A stretch of 64,000 nucleotides of DNA, taken from contig NZ_CABUOD010000015.1 in NCBI RefSeq assembly GCF_902493135.1, positions 41,981-105,980 on the forward strand. Direction: 5' to 3'. Origin of the DNA: an uncultured Parabacteroides sp. (lineage in GTDB: Bacteria; Bacteroidota; Bacteroidia; Bacteroidales; Tannerellaceae). Under the pieces are notes generated by a model that was given only the letters and a program-made list of their open reading frames with translations, searched no databases and was not told where the DNA came from. Positions 26,603-35,476 of the stretch are shown piece by piece (the stretch's first letter is position 1; each line of letters begins with the position of its first letter). Position numbers and translations under genes: made by a program.

Positions 26603-29584
26603 ATGAGCGGAATACCGGACTTTAAGAACCTTGTGTTTAAGGACACATCATTCGCCAATCTGATGAATAAGCGTATATATAATGTATTGCTTATCGCTAC
26701 TAAATATGACGCCTTCATGCTGGAGGACGATGGGCGGGTGGACGAGCAGATATTCAATGAATATACGTCGCTCAGCCTTCGTTACCCGCCGCGTTTTACA
26801 CAAGTGACGACAGAGGAGGAGGCGCTTGCCGAGTTGAAAAACCGTAATTTCGAACTGATCATCTGCATGCCGAATATGGATAACCGTGATATTTTCGCGG
26901 CGGCGACGGAGATCAAGATTCATTACCCCAATATACCGATCGTAGTCCTCACCCCTTTCTCGAAAGAGGTGTCCAAACGGATTGCCAATGAAGATTTGAG
27001 CGCGATCGACTATGTGTTCAGCTGGTTGGGAAATGCGGAGCTGCTGCTTGCCATCATCAAGCTGATCGAGGACAAGATGAATGCGCCGGATGATACGGCG
27101 AGCGTCGGTGTCCAGATTATCCTGTTGGTGGAAGATTCCGTCCGTTTCTACTCTTCGGCTTTGCCGCACCTGTATAAGTTCGTGCTGGAACAGAGCCAGA
27201 TGTTTGCGAAGGAGGCGCTGAACGACCACCAGCGTACGCTCCGTATGCGCGGGCGTCCCAAGATCAAGCTGGCGCGTACTTATGAGGAGGCTGTCCGCAT
27301 TTTTAACCAGTACCGCGATAATATGTTGGGGATCATCTCGGACATGAGCTTCATGCACGATGGCGTGAAAGATCCCTACGCCGGGTACAAGTTCGGACAG
27401 TATGTGCGGAAGACGGGCCTGATCATTCCTTTCGTGCTCGAATCGTCGGAGGCGGGCAATAAAGTATATGCAAAGGAGTTGGGAGCTTCTTTTATCGACA
27501 AGAATTCCAAGAGTTACCCGCAGGATCTGAGGAAGAAGATCATGCAGCGTTTCGGTTTCGGCGACTTCGTCATCCTGAATCCGCAGACGAAGGAAGAGAT
27601 CATGCGCATTAAGGATTTGAAGGATTTGCAAAAGAAGGTCTTTCAGATACCGGACGATTCGCTGGTTTACCACCTGAGCCGTAACCATTTCTCCCGCTTT
27701 TTCTATTCCCGTGCCATGTTTCCGCCGGCAGAGGTGCTGAAACGTGTGGATGTGAGCGACTATAAGGATATGGATGAGGCGCGTAAGTTGATTTTCGACC
27801 TGATTGTACAGTACCGCCGGATGAAGAACTCCGGTGTCGTTGCGGTCTACCAGAAGGAGCGTTTCGACGAATACAGCAACTTTGCCCGTATAGGCGACGG
27901 TTCGTTAGGAGGAAAGGGCAGAGGCCTGGCGTTCATCGGGGCGATGGTGAAGCGTTATCCCAAGTTGGAACACGATCATTTTGCGGTGACCATTCCGAAG
28001 ACGGTCGTGATCTGTACGGATATCTTCGACGAGTTTATGGAGACAAACGAACTGTATCCGGTCGCTTTGAGTGATGTGGATGATGAGACGATCTTGAAAT
28101 ATTTCCTGCGTGCCAGCCTTCCCGCCCGTCTGATTGAAGACCTGATGGCGTTTTTCGATGTTGTCAAAAGCCCGATTGCCGTCCGTTCGTCCAGCCTTTT
28201 GGAAGATTCCCATTATCAACCGTTCGCAGGGATTTATTCTACCTATATGGTACCCAAACTGGAAGATAAATATGATATGCTCCGTACGTTAAGCGATGCT
28301 ATAAAAGCGGTCTACGCTTCTGTCTTTTATCGTGACAGTAAAGCATATATGACGGCAACATCGAACCTTATCGACCAGGAAAAGATGGCGATCGTTTTAC
28401 AGGAAGTGGTGGGGAACCGATACGACGATCGTTTCTATCCGACTATTTCCGGCGTCGCGCGTTCATTGAATTTCTACCCGATTGGAAACGAAAAGGCGGA
28501 AGACGGGATTGCTAATATTGCTTTAGGGCTTGGCAAGTATATCGTGGACGGGGGGCAGACGTTGCGTTTTTCTCCCCGCCATCCTCATAATATTTTGCAG
28601 ATGAGCACGATGGACTTTGCGCTGCGTGAGACGCAGACGCGTTATTACGCACTCGACCTGAAGAACCTGACAGAGCAATTCTCCGTTGACGATTCGTTTA
28701 ACCTGCTTTGCCTGAACCTGAAAGATGCCGATGCTGACGGTTCGTTGAAGTTCATTGTCTCGACCTACGATCCTTATGACCAGATCATTCGTGACGGTTA
28801 CTATCCCGGCGGCCGCAAGATATTGTCTTTCGTCAATATCCTTCAGCATGACGTGTTCCCGCTTGCCGATACGCTTGACCAGATTCTGCATGTCGGGCAG
28901 GATGAGATGGGGCGTCCCGTCGAGATTGAATTTGCGGTTAATATCGATCCGCAGAACCTTGCCACTGGTAAGGGCGGCGCCCCTACCGCCACTTTCTATC
29001 TGCTTCAGATCCGCCCGATCGTGGACAACAAGGAGGTGATGGAAGAAGACTTGACACTCGTCGGTCAGGAGGATACGATACTCTCGTCGACCAGTGTCCT
29101 GGGGCATGGCATCGTGACGGATGTGCAAGACATTATATATGTGAAGACCGGAGCTTTCAGCTCTTCCAACAACCAGTTGATCGCTTACGACATCGAGAAG
29201 ATGAACCGCGGGTTCACTGCAGAGGAAAAGAATTATGTGTTGGTCGGTCCCGGCCGTTGGGGCAGCAGCGATTCCTGGCTGGGCATTCCGGTGAAATGGC
29301 CGCATATCAGCAATGCCCGCGTCATCGTGGAATGCGGATTGGAAAACTATCGCGTCGATCCGAGCCAGGGGACGCATTTCTTCCAGAATCTGACTTCGTT
29401 CGGGGTCGGCTATTTTACGATCAATCCGTTTAAGGGAGATGGCTGGTTCGATGAAGGATATCTGAACTCCTTGCCTGCCGTGGAGGAAACCGAATATCTC
29501 CGCCATGTCCGTTTCGACAAGCCGATCGTGATCAAGATGGACGGAAAGAAGAGTTTGGGAGTGGTGTTGAAACCTGAAAAGTAA
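26603..29584 (+). CDS. Two receiver-like domains fused to a PPDK/PEP-synthase ATP-grasp domain
   Basis: A 993-residue cytoplasmic protein. Residues about 25-155 look like a degenerate receiver: LIICMPNMDN stands where the phospho-acceptor Asp should be. Residues about 165-330 look like a second receiver with a good Asp (IISDMSF near 246) and the terminal Lys region (LGASFIDKNSK). From about 420 to 850 lies the N-terminal pyruvate phosphate dikinase fold, with GSLGGKGRGLAFI near 432, SPIAVRSSSLLED near 522 and LLQIRPIV near 808. The phosphohistidine swivel domain and the PEP/pyruvate barrel are absent, so it cannot be a complete PEP synthase. The C-terminal 160 residues (LVGPGRWGSSDSWLGIP) are conserved but unnamed. 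It may be a sensor or a protein phosphotransferase. Confidence 0.8.
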   Translation: MSGIPDFKNLVFKDTSFANLMNKRIYNVLLIATKYDAFMLEDDGRVDEQIFNEYTSLSLRYPPRFTQVTTEEEALAELKNRNFELIICMPNMDNRDIFAAATEIKIHYPNIPIVVLTPFSKEVSKRIANEDLSAIDYVFSWLGNAELLLAIIKLIEDKMNAPDDTASVGVQIILLVEDSVRFYSSALPHLYKFVLEQSQMFAKEALNDHQRTLRMRGRPKIKLARTYEEAVRIFNQYRDNMLGIISDMSFMHDGVKDPYAGYKFGQYVRKTGLIIPFVLESSEAGNKVYAKELGASFIDKNSKSYPQDLRKKIMQRFGFGDFVILNPQTKEEIMRIKDLKDLQKKVFQIPDDSLVYHLSRNHFSRFFYSRAMFPPAEVLKRVDVSDYKDMDEARKLIFDLIVQYRRMKNSGVVAVYQKERFDEYSNFARIGDGSLGGKGRGLAFIGAMVKRYPKLEHDHFAVTIPKTVVICTDIFDEFMETNELYPVALSDVDDETILKYFLRASLPARLIEDLMAFFDVVKSPIAVRSSSLLEDSHYQPFAGIYSTYMVPKLEDKYDMLRTLSDAIKAVYASVFYRDSKAYMTATSNLIDQEKMAIVLQEVVGNRYDDRFYPTISGVARSLNFYPIGNEKAEDGIANIALGLGKYIVDGGQTLRFSPRHPHNILQMSTMDFALRETQTRYYALDLKNLTEQFSVDDSFNLLCLNLKDADADGSLKFIVSTYDPYDQIIRDGYYPGGRKILSFVNILQHDVFPLADTLDQILHVGQDEMGRPVEIEFAVNIDPQNLATGKGGAPTATFYLLQIRPIVDNKEVMEEDLTLVGQEDTILSSTSVLGHGIVTDVQDIIYVKTGAFSSSNNQLIAYDIEKMNRGFTAEEKNYVLVGPGRWGSSDSWLGIPVKWPHISNARVIVECGLENYRVDPSQGTHFFQNLTSFGVGYFTINPFKGDGWFDEGYLNSLPAVEETEYLRHVRFDKPIVIKMDGKKSLGVVLKPEK

Positions 29585-29597
29585 TATGATAAATAAA

Positions 29598-29755
29598 GGA
29601 AGGTGTGTCAAAATATAAAATAGAGCGCAGATGACACAGATTCAACAGATAACCGCAGATTTTTATTTTATTGATTTGCAATAATCAATCTGTGTGAATC
29701 AGTCTCATCTGTGTTATCTGTGCTCTAATATACAGATTAATGACACACCCCCGAA
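29598..29755. repeat. Intergenic palindromic repeat, copy D
   Basis: The outer ends GGTGTGTCAAAAT and AATGACACACC are inverted. Inside, AGAGCGCAGAT and its near complement ATCTGTGCTCT lie about 100 bases apart, with CACAGATT-type steps between. Same outer ends as copies B and C but a different core. It lies between the convergent PPDK-like and metallophosphatase genes and probably terminates both. Confidence 0.75.
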
Positions 29756-29777
29756 AACGGTCGGGCTATGTCCTGAT

Positions 29778-30773
29778 TTAGTCTTTCTTTTTGATGAAAT
29801 CCGAAGGATAGTTTACCGTGTTGATCACTTCCCCGCCTTTCAGGCGAATCCAAGTTTTGAAGTTGGTGGAGCCTTCGGTCATTTCGATCACGCGGGCGCC
29901 GTTGCTCAGGTTGTTGTACACCGTGTCGCCGCCGGTATAACGGCCGTATGCAAGCAGGATGCCTTTCCAGAAAACGGCATAGTCGTCGTCATGGTCGTGC
30001 CCGACAAATACACCTAAGATATCTCCCATTTCTTTCATCGAAGCGAACATGCCGGAGTTGAGTTGCGGAGCGCACGCCTTTTCCTTTCGTGTGCCGACCA
30101 AAATAGCCGTTTCGTCCGATGCGGCCTGGTTGTATTCCGGCAGGGCGATGTGGAAAAATGCCAGCGAGGGCAGGGGAGTGCCACCGTTTTGTTTCGTGTA
30201 TTTCGCGCTGTTTTCGCGATACCATTGGATCTGGTCGAACTTGATGTAATCGTAGCCGCCTATCCCTTTGATCTGTGAGTATGAATGCGAGTCCAGACAA
30301 TACAGGATGGCTGCGTCTTTCTTCCCATCGGACGATTTCAGGGGAAGAATAAAGTTGGTCGCCCCTACGACTCCTGCCACGGAATCGGTCAGATTATAAG
30401 GTATCGTCTGTATGATATCGAATAGCTGGGTACGGGTAAGTCCCTGTTCGTTGTCGTGGTTGCCGAATGTCACTCCGAACGGTATCTTGCGGTTGGCAGC
30501 TAAGTTCAGGATCGTGCGCATTCCTTCCTCTGCCGGCTGACCGTAGATGACGTCGCCTGTGAATAGCACTAAGTCCGGCTTTTCCGCATCCAGCACTTCG
30601 TTGATGCGTTCGAGGGAAACGGCAGACTTGGGATTCCCGTGAATGTAGTGTACGTCCGTGAACTGTACGATTTTGAATTTGCCGTCTTTATTGAACTTCA
30701 AGGCGGGCTTCTGTGCGTGGCCTGGTTGCAGGCATCCGATCACAAGTGAAAGGATAATAAGAAGTTGTTTCAT
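29778..30773 (-). CDS. Exported calcineurin-like metallophosphoesterase
   Basis: A 331-residue phosphoesterase with signal peptide (MKQLLIILSLVIGCLQPGHAQ). The frame extends 22 codons further upstream, but only the ATG at 30773 puts a signal peptide at the N-terminus. The metal-binding motifs are in order: FTDVHYIHGN, FTGDVIYGQ, FGNHDNE, FFHIALPEY and VFVGHDHDDD. It resembles periplasmic purple acid phosphatase-like enzymes that take phosphate from organic esters. The gene stands alone. A -7 box is at 30904-30911, giving a leader of about 125 bases. Confidence 0.9.
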   Translation of the reverse strand: MKQLLIILSLVIGCLQPGHAQKPALKFNKDGKFKIVQFTDVHYIHGNPKSAVSLERINEVLDAEKPDLVLFTGDVIYGQPAEEGMRTILNLAANRKIPFGVTFGNHDNEQGLTRTQLFDIIQTIPYNLTDSVAGVVGATNFILPLKSSDGKKDAAILYCLDSHSYSQIKGIGGYDYIKFDQIQWYRENSAKYTKQNGGTPLPSLAFFHIALPEYNQAASDETAILVGTRKEKACAPQLNSGMFASMKEMGDILGVFVGHDHDDDYAVFWKGILLAYGRYTGGDTVYNNLSNGARVIEMTEGSTNFKTWIRLKGGEVINTVNYPSDFIKKKD

Positions 30774-30903
30774 CTTTAAATGGTTTTTATTTATGAATTG
30801 TTTATTCGATTGTGATGTCAAACTGATCTGTTTTCTCATATCCGTATTTCATTCTGTTCCACCAAAGCTCCGGTACATAAAACCCCTTTGACGTTCTTCG
30901 TAG

Positions 30904-30911
30904 CAAAGATA
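30904..30911 (-). promoter_or_regulatory. -7 box for the metallophosphoesterase gene
   Basis: The minus strand reads TATCTTTG, about 130 bases upstream of the chosen start. Apart from this box and array 3, the 30774-31429 gap shows nothing I can name. Confidence 0.5.
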
Positions 30912-31222
30912 TCGAATTATCATGATTGATTCTAATTCGATGCCTTTTAATTTAACGAACAATAACCCCTGTTTCCTGCTTTTTCTATTTCGATCAAACT
31001 CTCGGATCATTTTAGTTTGATATTTTGATGCTGTTTTTTCTTTTTTGCTGATAAACGGAAATATGGTATCGGCAGGAAATGAAGAAATGTTGTTTGAGAG
31101 AGATGGAAAAGGGGGAATACGATTGCATTTTGGAAAAGCTTAACCTCTTGAGAATGGGCTGTAGTAAAAAAAATGGGCGGCGGCTTTGAATATTTAAAAA
31201 GAAATCAGGGGCTTTATGGGCA

Positions 31223-31329
31223 TGAAGACGGTCGTCATTGGCATGAAGACGGTCGTTGTTGACGTGAGGTGCCGAAATCATCGTATATGAAGACGGTCGT
31301 CAAGGGGATGAAGACCGTCTTCGTTGCAA
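31223..31329. repeat. Array 3: five tandem 21-23-bp dyad units
   Basis: Units start at 31223, 31244, 31265 (degenerate, 23 bases), 31288 and 31309. The unit is TGAAGAC, one base, GTCGTCA or GTCTTCG, then a 6-base linker such as TTGGCA. The last unit holds a perfect GAAGAC-C-GTCTTC dyad. It lies 3' of the MurU-like gene, about 100 bases away. Confidence 0.85.
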
Positions 31330-31429
31330 AAAACTGCGCACTTCACGGCAGAATAGTCTTTTTGAAGGGTAAAAATCCGGAATTTATGGCTATTCATAAA
31401 GGATGTGTCTCCTTGTTAAGGAAACAAAA

Positions 31430-32170
31430 TTATACAATAAGTGTCTGCACCCACTTTTCTGCCATCGCCAATGTCTCCGGTTTTCCGACATCTATCAGAT
31501 GAAGATTTTCATCTGCATAAGCGTGGATATTGGTTTTTGCACAGATGGACAGATAGAAGTTGATAATGGAGAATTTGCCGGTCCACTCTTCCATATAGTC
31601 GAATATTTGGGGAGACAATACATGGATGCCGCTGAATGCATACTCGTTGTATTGTTTCGGATCAAAATCCGGATAAAATGATTTGACTTCTCCTGTCTCA
31701 TGATTATGCCAACCACATAATTTATTTTCTTTATTGAATAGCAAATAGCGGGAGGTGTTGCGTTTGCTGACCAATAATGTAGCCAAAGGATTCGTTTCCA
31801 GATGATGATCGTAAAGTGCACGCAAATCGATGTTGGACAGGATATCGACATTATGCACCAGAAATGGCTCGTTGCCTTGCAGGAATGCAGCGGCGTGCTT
31901 GATACCTCCTCCGGTATCGAGCAGGTAGTCGCGTTCGTCGGATATATGTATTTCGATGCCGAAGTTGTTGTTGGCCGTCAGGAAATCGATGATCTGGTCT
32001 CCCAAATGATGGATGTTGATGGCGATCTGGTGAAAACCGGCATCTTTCAATTTAAGGATTACATGTTCGAGCATCGGTTTTCCACTGATAGGAAGTAATG
32101 CTTTTGGAGTACTGTCGGTCAGCGGTTTGAGTCGTGTTCCCAAACCGGCTGCGAAAATCATAGCTTTCAT
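31430..32170 (-). CDS. MurU-like sugar-phosphate nucleotidyltransferase
   Basis: A 246-residue cytoplasmic nucleotidyltransferase. The N-terminal signature FAAGLGTRLKPLTDSTPKALLPISGKPMLEHVI binds the nucleotide, and HNVDILSNIDL carries the metal-binding Asp. Short single-domain enzymes of this kind include MurU, which makes UDP-MurNAc from MurNAc-1-phosphate in peptidoglycan recycling. The upstream gene encodes an AmgK-like kinase and overlaps by four bases, which is the known partner of MurU. The MurNAc substrate is therefore inferred from context. Confidence 0.82.
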   Translation of the reverse strand: MKAMIFAAGLGTRLKPLTDSTPKALLPISGKPMLEHVILKLKDAGFHQIAINIHHLGDQIIDFLTANNNFGIEIHISDERDYLLDTGGGIKHAAAFLQGNEPFLVHNVDILSNIDLRALYDHHLETNPLATLLVSKRNTSRYLLFNKENKLCGWHNHETGEVKSFYPDFDPKQYNEYAFSGIHVLSPQIFDYMEEWTGKFSIINFYLSICAKTNIHAYADENLHLIDVGKPETLAMAEKWVQTLIV

Positions 32171-33597
32171 AATATTGCGTTAAAGAGTTGTTCAATGTTT
32201 TGTTCCCTGTGCACGAGGTCTACCCGGACACCGAACTTGGAATGAATATGTTCCGCCATATGCTGGGCGGAGTAGACCGAACGGTGTTGGCCTCCCGTGC
32301 AACCGAAGCAAACCATCAGATTGGTGAATCCCCGGTCCATGTAACGTTTGACAGAAGCATCCACAATCTCGTAAGCATGATCCAGGAAGCGGGTGATCTC
32401 TCCATCTTCTTCGAGGAAACGGATCACCGGTTCGTCCAATCCGGTAAAATGGTTGTAACGTTCGTATTTACCGGGGTTATTGATGGCGCGGCAGTCAAAG
32501 ACAAACCCGCCGCCATTGCCGCTCGGGTCGTTGGGGATTCCTTTTTTATAGGCAAAGCTGACAATCTTGACTTTGAGCGTATGCTTTTGAATGTCGTCAT
32601 AGAATTGGGACAGATTCGTCAGATCCCGTAGTACGGTGCATAAATAGGGATACTCCGGATAATCTTCTTTCAAGAGCTGCCGGAGGTTATCGATGGCGAA
32701 GGGGACACTTTGGATGAAATGCGGTTTCTTCTCGAAATATCCCCGGAAACCGTAGGCTCCCAAGACCTGTAAAGTCCTGAAAAGAACGAAATGGCGTAAT
32801 TGCCGGAAGAAATGTTTTTCGTCTATTTCCGTATATCCGCGTAGCGCTTGCAGATAATCGCCGATCAATTCCTGTCTCAATTCAGCCGGATATTTGGCTT
32901 TCGCCTGCCAGAGGAAAGAAGCGACATCGTAGTAGATCGGGCCTTTGCGTCCTCCCTGGAAGTCGATGAACCAGGGTTCACCGTCTTTTACCATCACGTT
33001 ACGCGACTGGAAATCCCGGTACATGAATGTCGGAGTGCAATCCTGCAACAGGACATCGCTCATTTTCTGGAAATCGTCTTCCAAAAGGTTTTCCTGGAAT
33101 TCCATTCCGGTAGCTTTCAGGAAACAGTATTTGAAATAGTTCAGATCCCAGAGGATCGAACGTTGGTTGAATTCGGGTTGGGGGTAACATTGGTTGAAGT
33201 CGAACCCCTCCGCACCTTTAAACTGAAGGGTCGGCAGAAGCGTGATCGTCTTGTGCAGCAAAGACTTTTCCGTCTCGTCGAAGAAACAACTTTTCCGTCC
33301 TTTCTCGATTGCTTGGAAGAGCAAGGCGTCGCCCAGGTCTTCCTGGAGATAGAACGATTTGTCATCCGACCAGCAATAAACCCGGGGAACGGGCAATCCT
33401 TTTTCCCGGAAATGTGCGGCCATATAAATAAAGGCATTGTTTTCCTCTATGGAAGTTCCGCTTACCCCGATCAGGGAAACGGGACCTGACAATCTGAAAT
33501 ACCGGCGGTTAGAGCCGGAAGAGGATAGTTCGGTTATATCAGTTGCAGGCGAACCGGTATGTGTCTGGTAAAGTTGTTTTAATTCTTCAGTTATCAT
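32167..33597 (-). CDS. AmgK-like aminosugar kinase fused to a RapZ C-terminal domain
   Basis: A 476-residue fusion. Residues about 1-320 are an aminoglycoside-phosphotransferase-type kinase: SSSGSNRRYFRL is the glycine loop, MYRDFQSRNVMV the catalytic loop (Tyr-Arg where His-Gly is usual) and WFIDFQGGRKGPIYYDVASFL the metal loop. This is the AmgK group, which phosphorylates MurNAc or GlcNAc at the anomeric position. Residues about 340-476 match the C-terminal half of the RNase adapter RapZ, with GGGFVFDCRAINNPG and CFGCTGGQHRSVYSAQHMAEH. In E. coli that half binds glucosamine-6-phosphate. The P-loop half of RapZ is absent. It may couple aminosugar salvage to sensing. Confidence 0.88.
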   Translation of the reverse strand: MITEELKQLYQTHTGSPATDITELSSSGSNRRYFRLSGPVSLIGVSGTSIEENNAFIYMAAHFREKGLPVPRVYCWSDDKSFYLQEDLGDALLFQAIEKGRKSCFFDETEKSLLHKTITLLPTLQFKGAEGFDFNQCYPQPEFNQRSILWDLNYFKYCFLKATGMEFQENLLEDDFQKMSDVLLQDCTPTFMYRDFQSRNVMVKDGEPWFIDFQGGRKGPIYYDVASFLWQAKAKYPAELRQELIGDYLQALRGYTEIDEKHFFRQLRHFVLFRTLQVLGAYGFRGYFEKKPHFIQSVPFAIDNLRQLLKEDYPEYPYLCTVLRDLTNLSQFYDDIQKHTLKVKIVSFAYKKGIPNDPSGNGGGFVFDCRAINNPGKYERYNHFTGLDEPVIRFLEEDGEITRFLDHAYEIVDASVKRYMDRGFTNLMVCFGCTGGQHRSVYSAQHMAEHIHSKFGVRVDLVHREQNIEQLFNAIL

Positions 33598-33635
33598 GTC
33601 TTTTTATTTTCGGCACTAAAGTAACAAACAATTGA

Positions 33636-33772
33636 CAATTGGCAATTGACAATGGATAATTTTCGTCTGAAAATAAAAAAGCGGGCGTAACCGTTGCACC
33701 GGAACGCCCGCTTTCTTCATAACCATTAATCTCGAATAGTCTCTCTCTCTTTAGTTATCAATTGCCAATTGA
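33636..33772. terminator. Terminator of gdh paralog 2 inside a CAATTG inverted repeat
   Basis: On the minus strand, arms 33681-33688 and 33704-33711 (GCGGGCGT type) with flanking A and T runs form a strong terminator. It is flanked by inverted CAATTGGCAATTGA arms at 33636-33649 and 33758-33772, relatives of the repeat at 1.48-1.55 kb. Confidence 0.8.
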
Positions 33773-35107
33773 TTAAAGGATGCCTTGTGCCATCATTGCT
33801 TTGGCTACCTTCATGAAGCCCGCAACGTTTGCTCCTTTCACGTAGTTTGTGTAACCGTCGGCTTGCTTGCCGTATTTTACACATTGTTCGTGGATATTCT
33901 GCATGATGCTTTTCAGTTTGGCATCTACCTCTTCGCTGCTCCAGCTCAGTTTCTGGGCGTTCTGGGTCATTTCCAGACCGGAAACAGATACACCGCCGGC
34001 ATTGGCTGCCTTACCCGGAGCATACAGGATCTTGGCTTCGAGGAAGGCGTCGATAGCTTCAGGAGTAGAGGGCATGTTCGCGCCTTCCGATACGGCGATA
34101 CACCCGTTGGCAAGCAATGTCTTGGCATCTTCGCCGTTCAGTTCGTTCTGGGTTGCACTCGGCATTGCGATATCGCATTTTTCTCCCCAGGGACGGGCGC
34201 CTGCCACATACTTGCAACCGTATTGTTCTGCATATTCACGGATACGGCCGCGATAGAGGTTTTTCAGTTCCATGATGTAATCCAGTTTTGCACGGTCGAT
34301 ACCGTCCGGATCGTAGATGTAACCGTCCGAGTCGGACATTGTCACGACTTTGGCGCCGAGGCTGATCAGCTTTTCTACGGTATATTGGGCTACGTTACCT
34401 GAACCTGAAACGCAAACGGTCTTTCCTTTGATGTCGATTCCCTTTGTTTTCAGCATTTCCAGCAGGAAGTAAACATTTCCGTAACCGGTAGCTTCGGGAC
34501 GGATCAGTGAACCGCCGAATTCGCGTCCTTTGCCGGTGAATGTTCCCGTGTTCTCCTGAGCCAGTTTTTTGTACATTCCGTACATATAGCCGACTTCACG
34601 TCCGCCAACGCCTATGTCGCCTGCGGGGACATCCGTGTCCGGGCCGATATGACGCCACAATTCCAATACGAAAGCCTGGCAGAAACGCATGATTTCAGCG
34701 TTTGACTTACCACGCGGGCTGAAGTCCGAACCCCCTTTGCCACCGCCCATCGGCAGGGTTGTCAGTGAGTTCTTGAAAGTCTGTTCGAAAGCCAGGAATT
34801 TAAGGATCGACTGGTTTACGGAAGCGTGGAAACGGATACCGCCTTTGTACGGGCCGATTGCATTGTTATGCTGGATACGGTATCCCATGTTGGTTTGGAT
34901 CTGTCCCTTATCATCCGTCCAAGTTACACGGAAAGAGAAAATACGATCGGGGATACAAAGACGTTCGATCAGATTGCTCTTTTCGAATTCGGGATGTTCA
35001 TTGTAAGCCTCTTCGATTGTTCCTAATACTTCTGAAACTGCCTGATGATATTCCGGTTCATTCGGAAATCTTCTTTTTAAGTTGTCTAAAACTTCACTTG
35101 CCTTCAT
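33773..35107 (-). CDS. Glutamate dehydrogenase (paralog 2)
   Basis: A 444-residue hexameric small-type glutamate dehydrogenase, same length and same motif order as paralog 1: GPYKGGIRFHASVN, LPMGGGKGGSDFSPRGKS, and GDIGVGGREVGYMYGMYKKL. The Rossmann region differs: VCVSGSGNVAQYTVEKL replaces VAISGFGNVAWGAA, which may reflect different cofactor preference. The pair probably splits anabolic and catabolic roles according to ammonia supply. The leader contains a GTCGTT/AACGAC hairpin near 35158-35178 and a -7 box at 35183-35190. Confidence 0.93.
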   Translation of the reverse strand: MKASEVLDNLKRRFPNEPEYHQAVSEVLGTIEEAYNEHPEFEKSNLIERLCIPDRIFSFRVTWTDDKGQIQTNMGYRIQHNNAIGPYKGGIRFHASVNQSILKFLAFEQTFKNSLTTLPMGGGKGGSDFSPRGKSNAEIMRFCQAFVLELWRHIGPDTDVPAGDIGVGGREVGYMYGMYKKLAQENTGTFTGKGREFGGSLIRPEATGYGNVYFLLEMLKTKGIDIKGKTVCVSGSGNVAQYTVEKLISLGAKVVTMSDSDGYIYDPDGIDRAKLDYIMELKNLYRGRIREYAEQYGCKYVAGARPWGEKCDIAMPSATQNELNGEDAKTLLANGCIAVSEGANMPSTPEAIDAFLEAKILYAPGKAANAGGVSVSGLEMTQNAQKLSWSSEEVDAKLKSIMQNIHEQCVKYGKQADGYTNYVKGANVAGFMKVAKAMMAQGIL

Positions 35108-35182
35108 AAGACTGATTTTATTTAGAATGTTATATTTATAATATCAATTTGTTAATCGGCCGTCGTTTTTTCAACGACCTCG

Positions 35183-35190
35183 CAAAGGTA
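35183..35190 (-). promoter_or_regulatory. -7 box for gdh paralog 2
   Basis: The minus strand reads TACCTTTG, 76 bases upstream of the start; the small leader hairpin lies between. Confidence 0.55.
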
Positions 35191-35280
35191 AGCTAAAATT
35201 TTATGCAAACAAATATTTGAAAGAAAAAATGCGATAAAAATATCATTTCGGTATTTTAATCGGGTAAAAGCAATCAAATG

Positions 35281-35463
35281 TTACTCTTCTCTTCGTCTTC
35301 TGCTCTTATAAATGGGAACGAACACAATGATAGCTGACGCTATCAAGGTGAAAACGATGTCGAAGGTTATCTTTTCGTTGTATGCAAGCATCATGTAGCA
35401 CAAGATTCCCCACAAAAGAGTGATACATACGGCTTGACTATTTGTAATCTTTCTGCGTGCCAT
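35281..35463 (-). CDS. Small two-helix membrane protein
   Basis: A 60-residue protein with two hydrophobic helices, at about residues 11-28 and 34-51, between basic ends (MARRK and KSRRRREE). No function is known. It lies 13 bases downstream of the DUF2007 gene and is the last gene of the minus-strand hem run, which supports it as a real gene. Confidence 0.7.
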   Translation of the reverse strand: MARRKITNSQAVCITLLWGILCYMMLAYNEKITFDIVFTLIASAIIVFVPIYKSRRRREE

Positions 35464-35476
35464 AGTTTACATTTGT

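Noticed and set aside
26603..29584. Plain phosphoenolpyruvate synthase
   Set aside because: The His-bearing swivel domain and the PEP/pyruvate domain are missing and two receiver-like domains are present.
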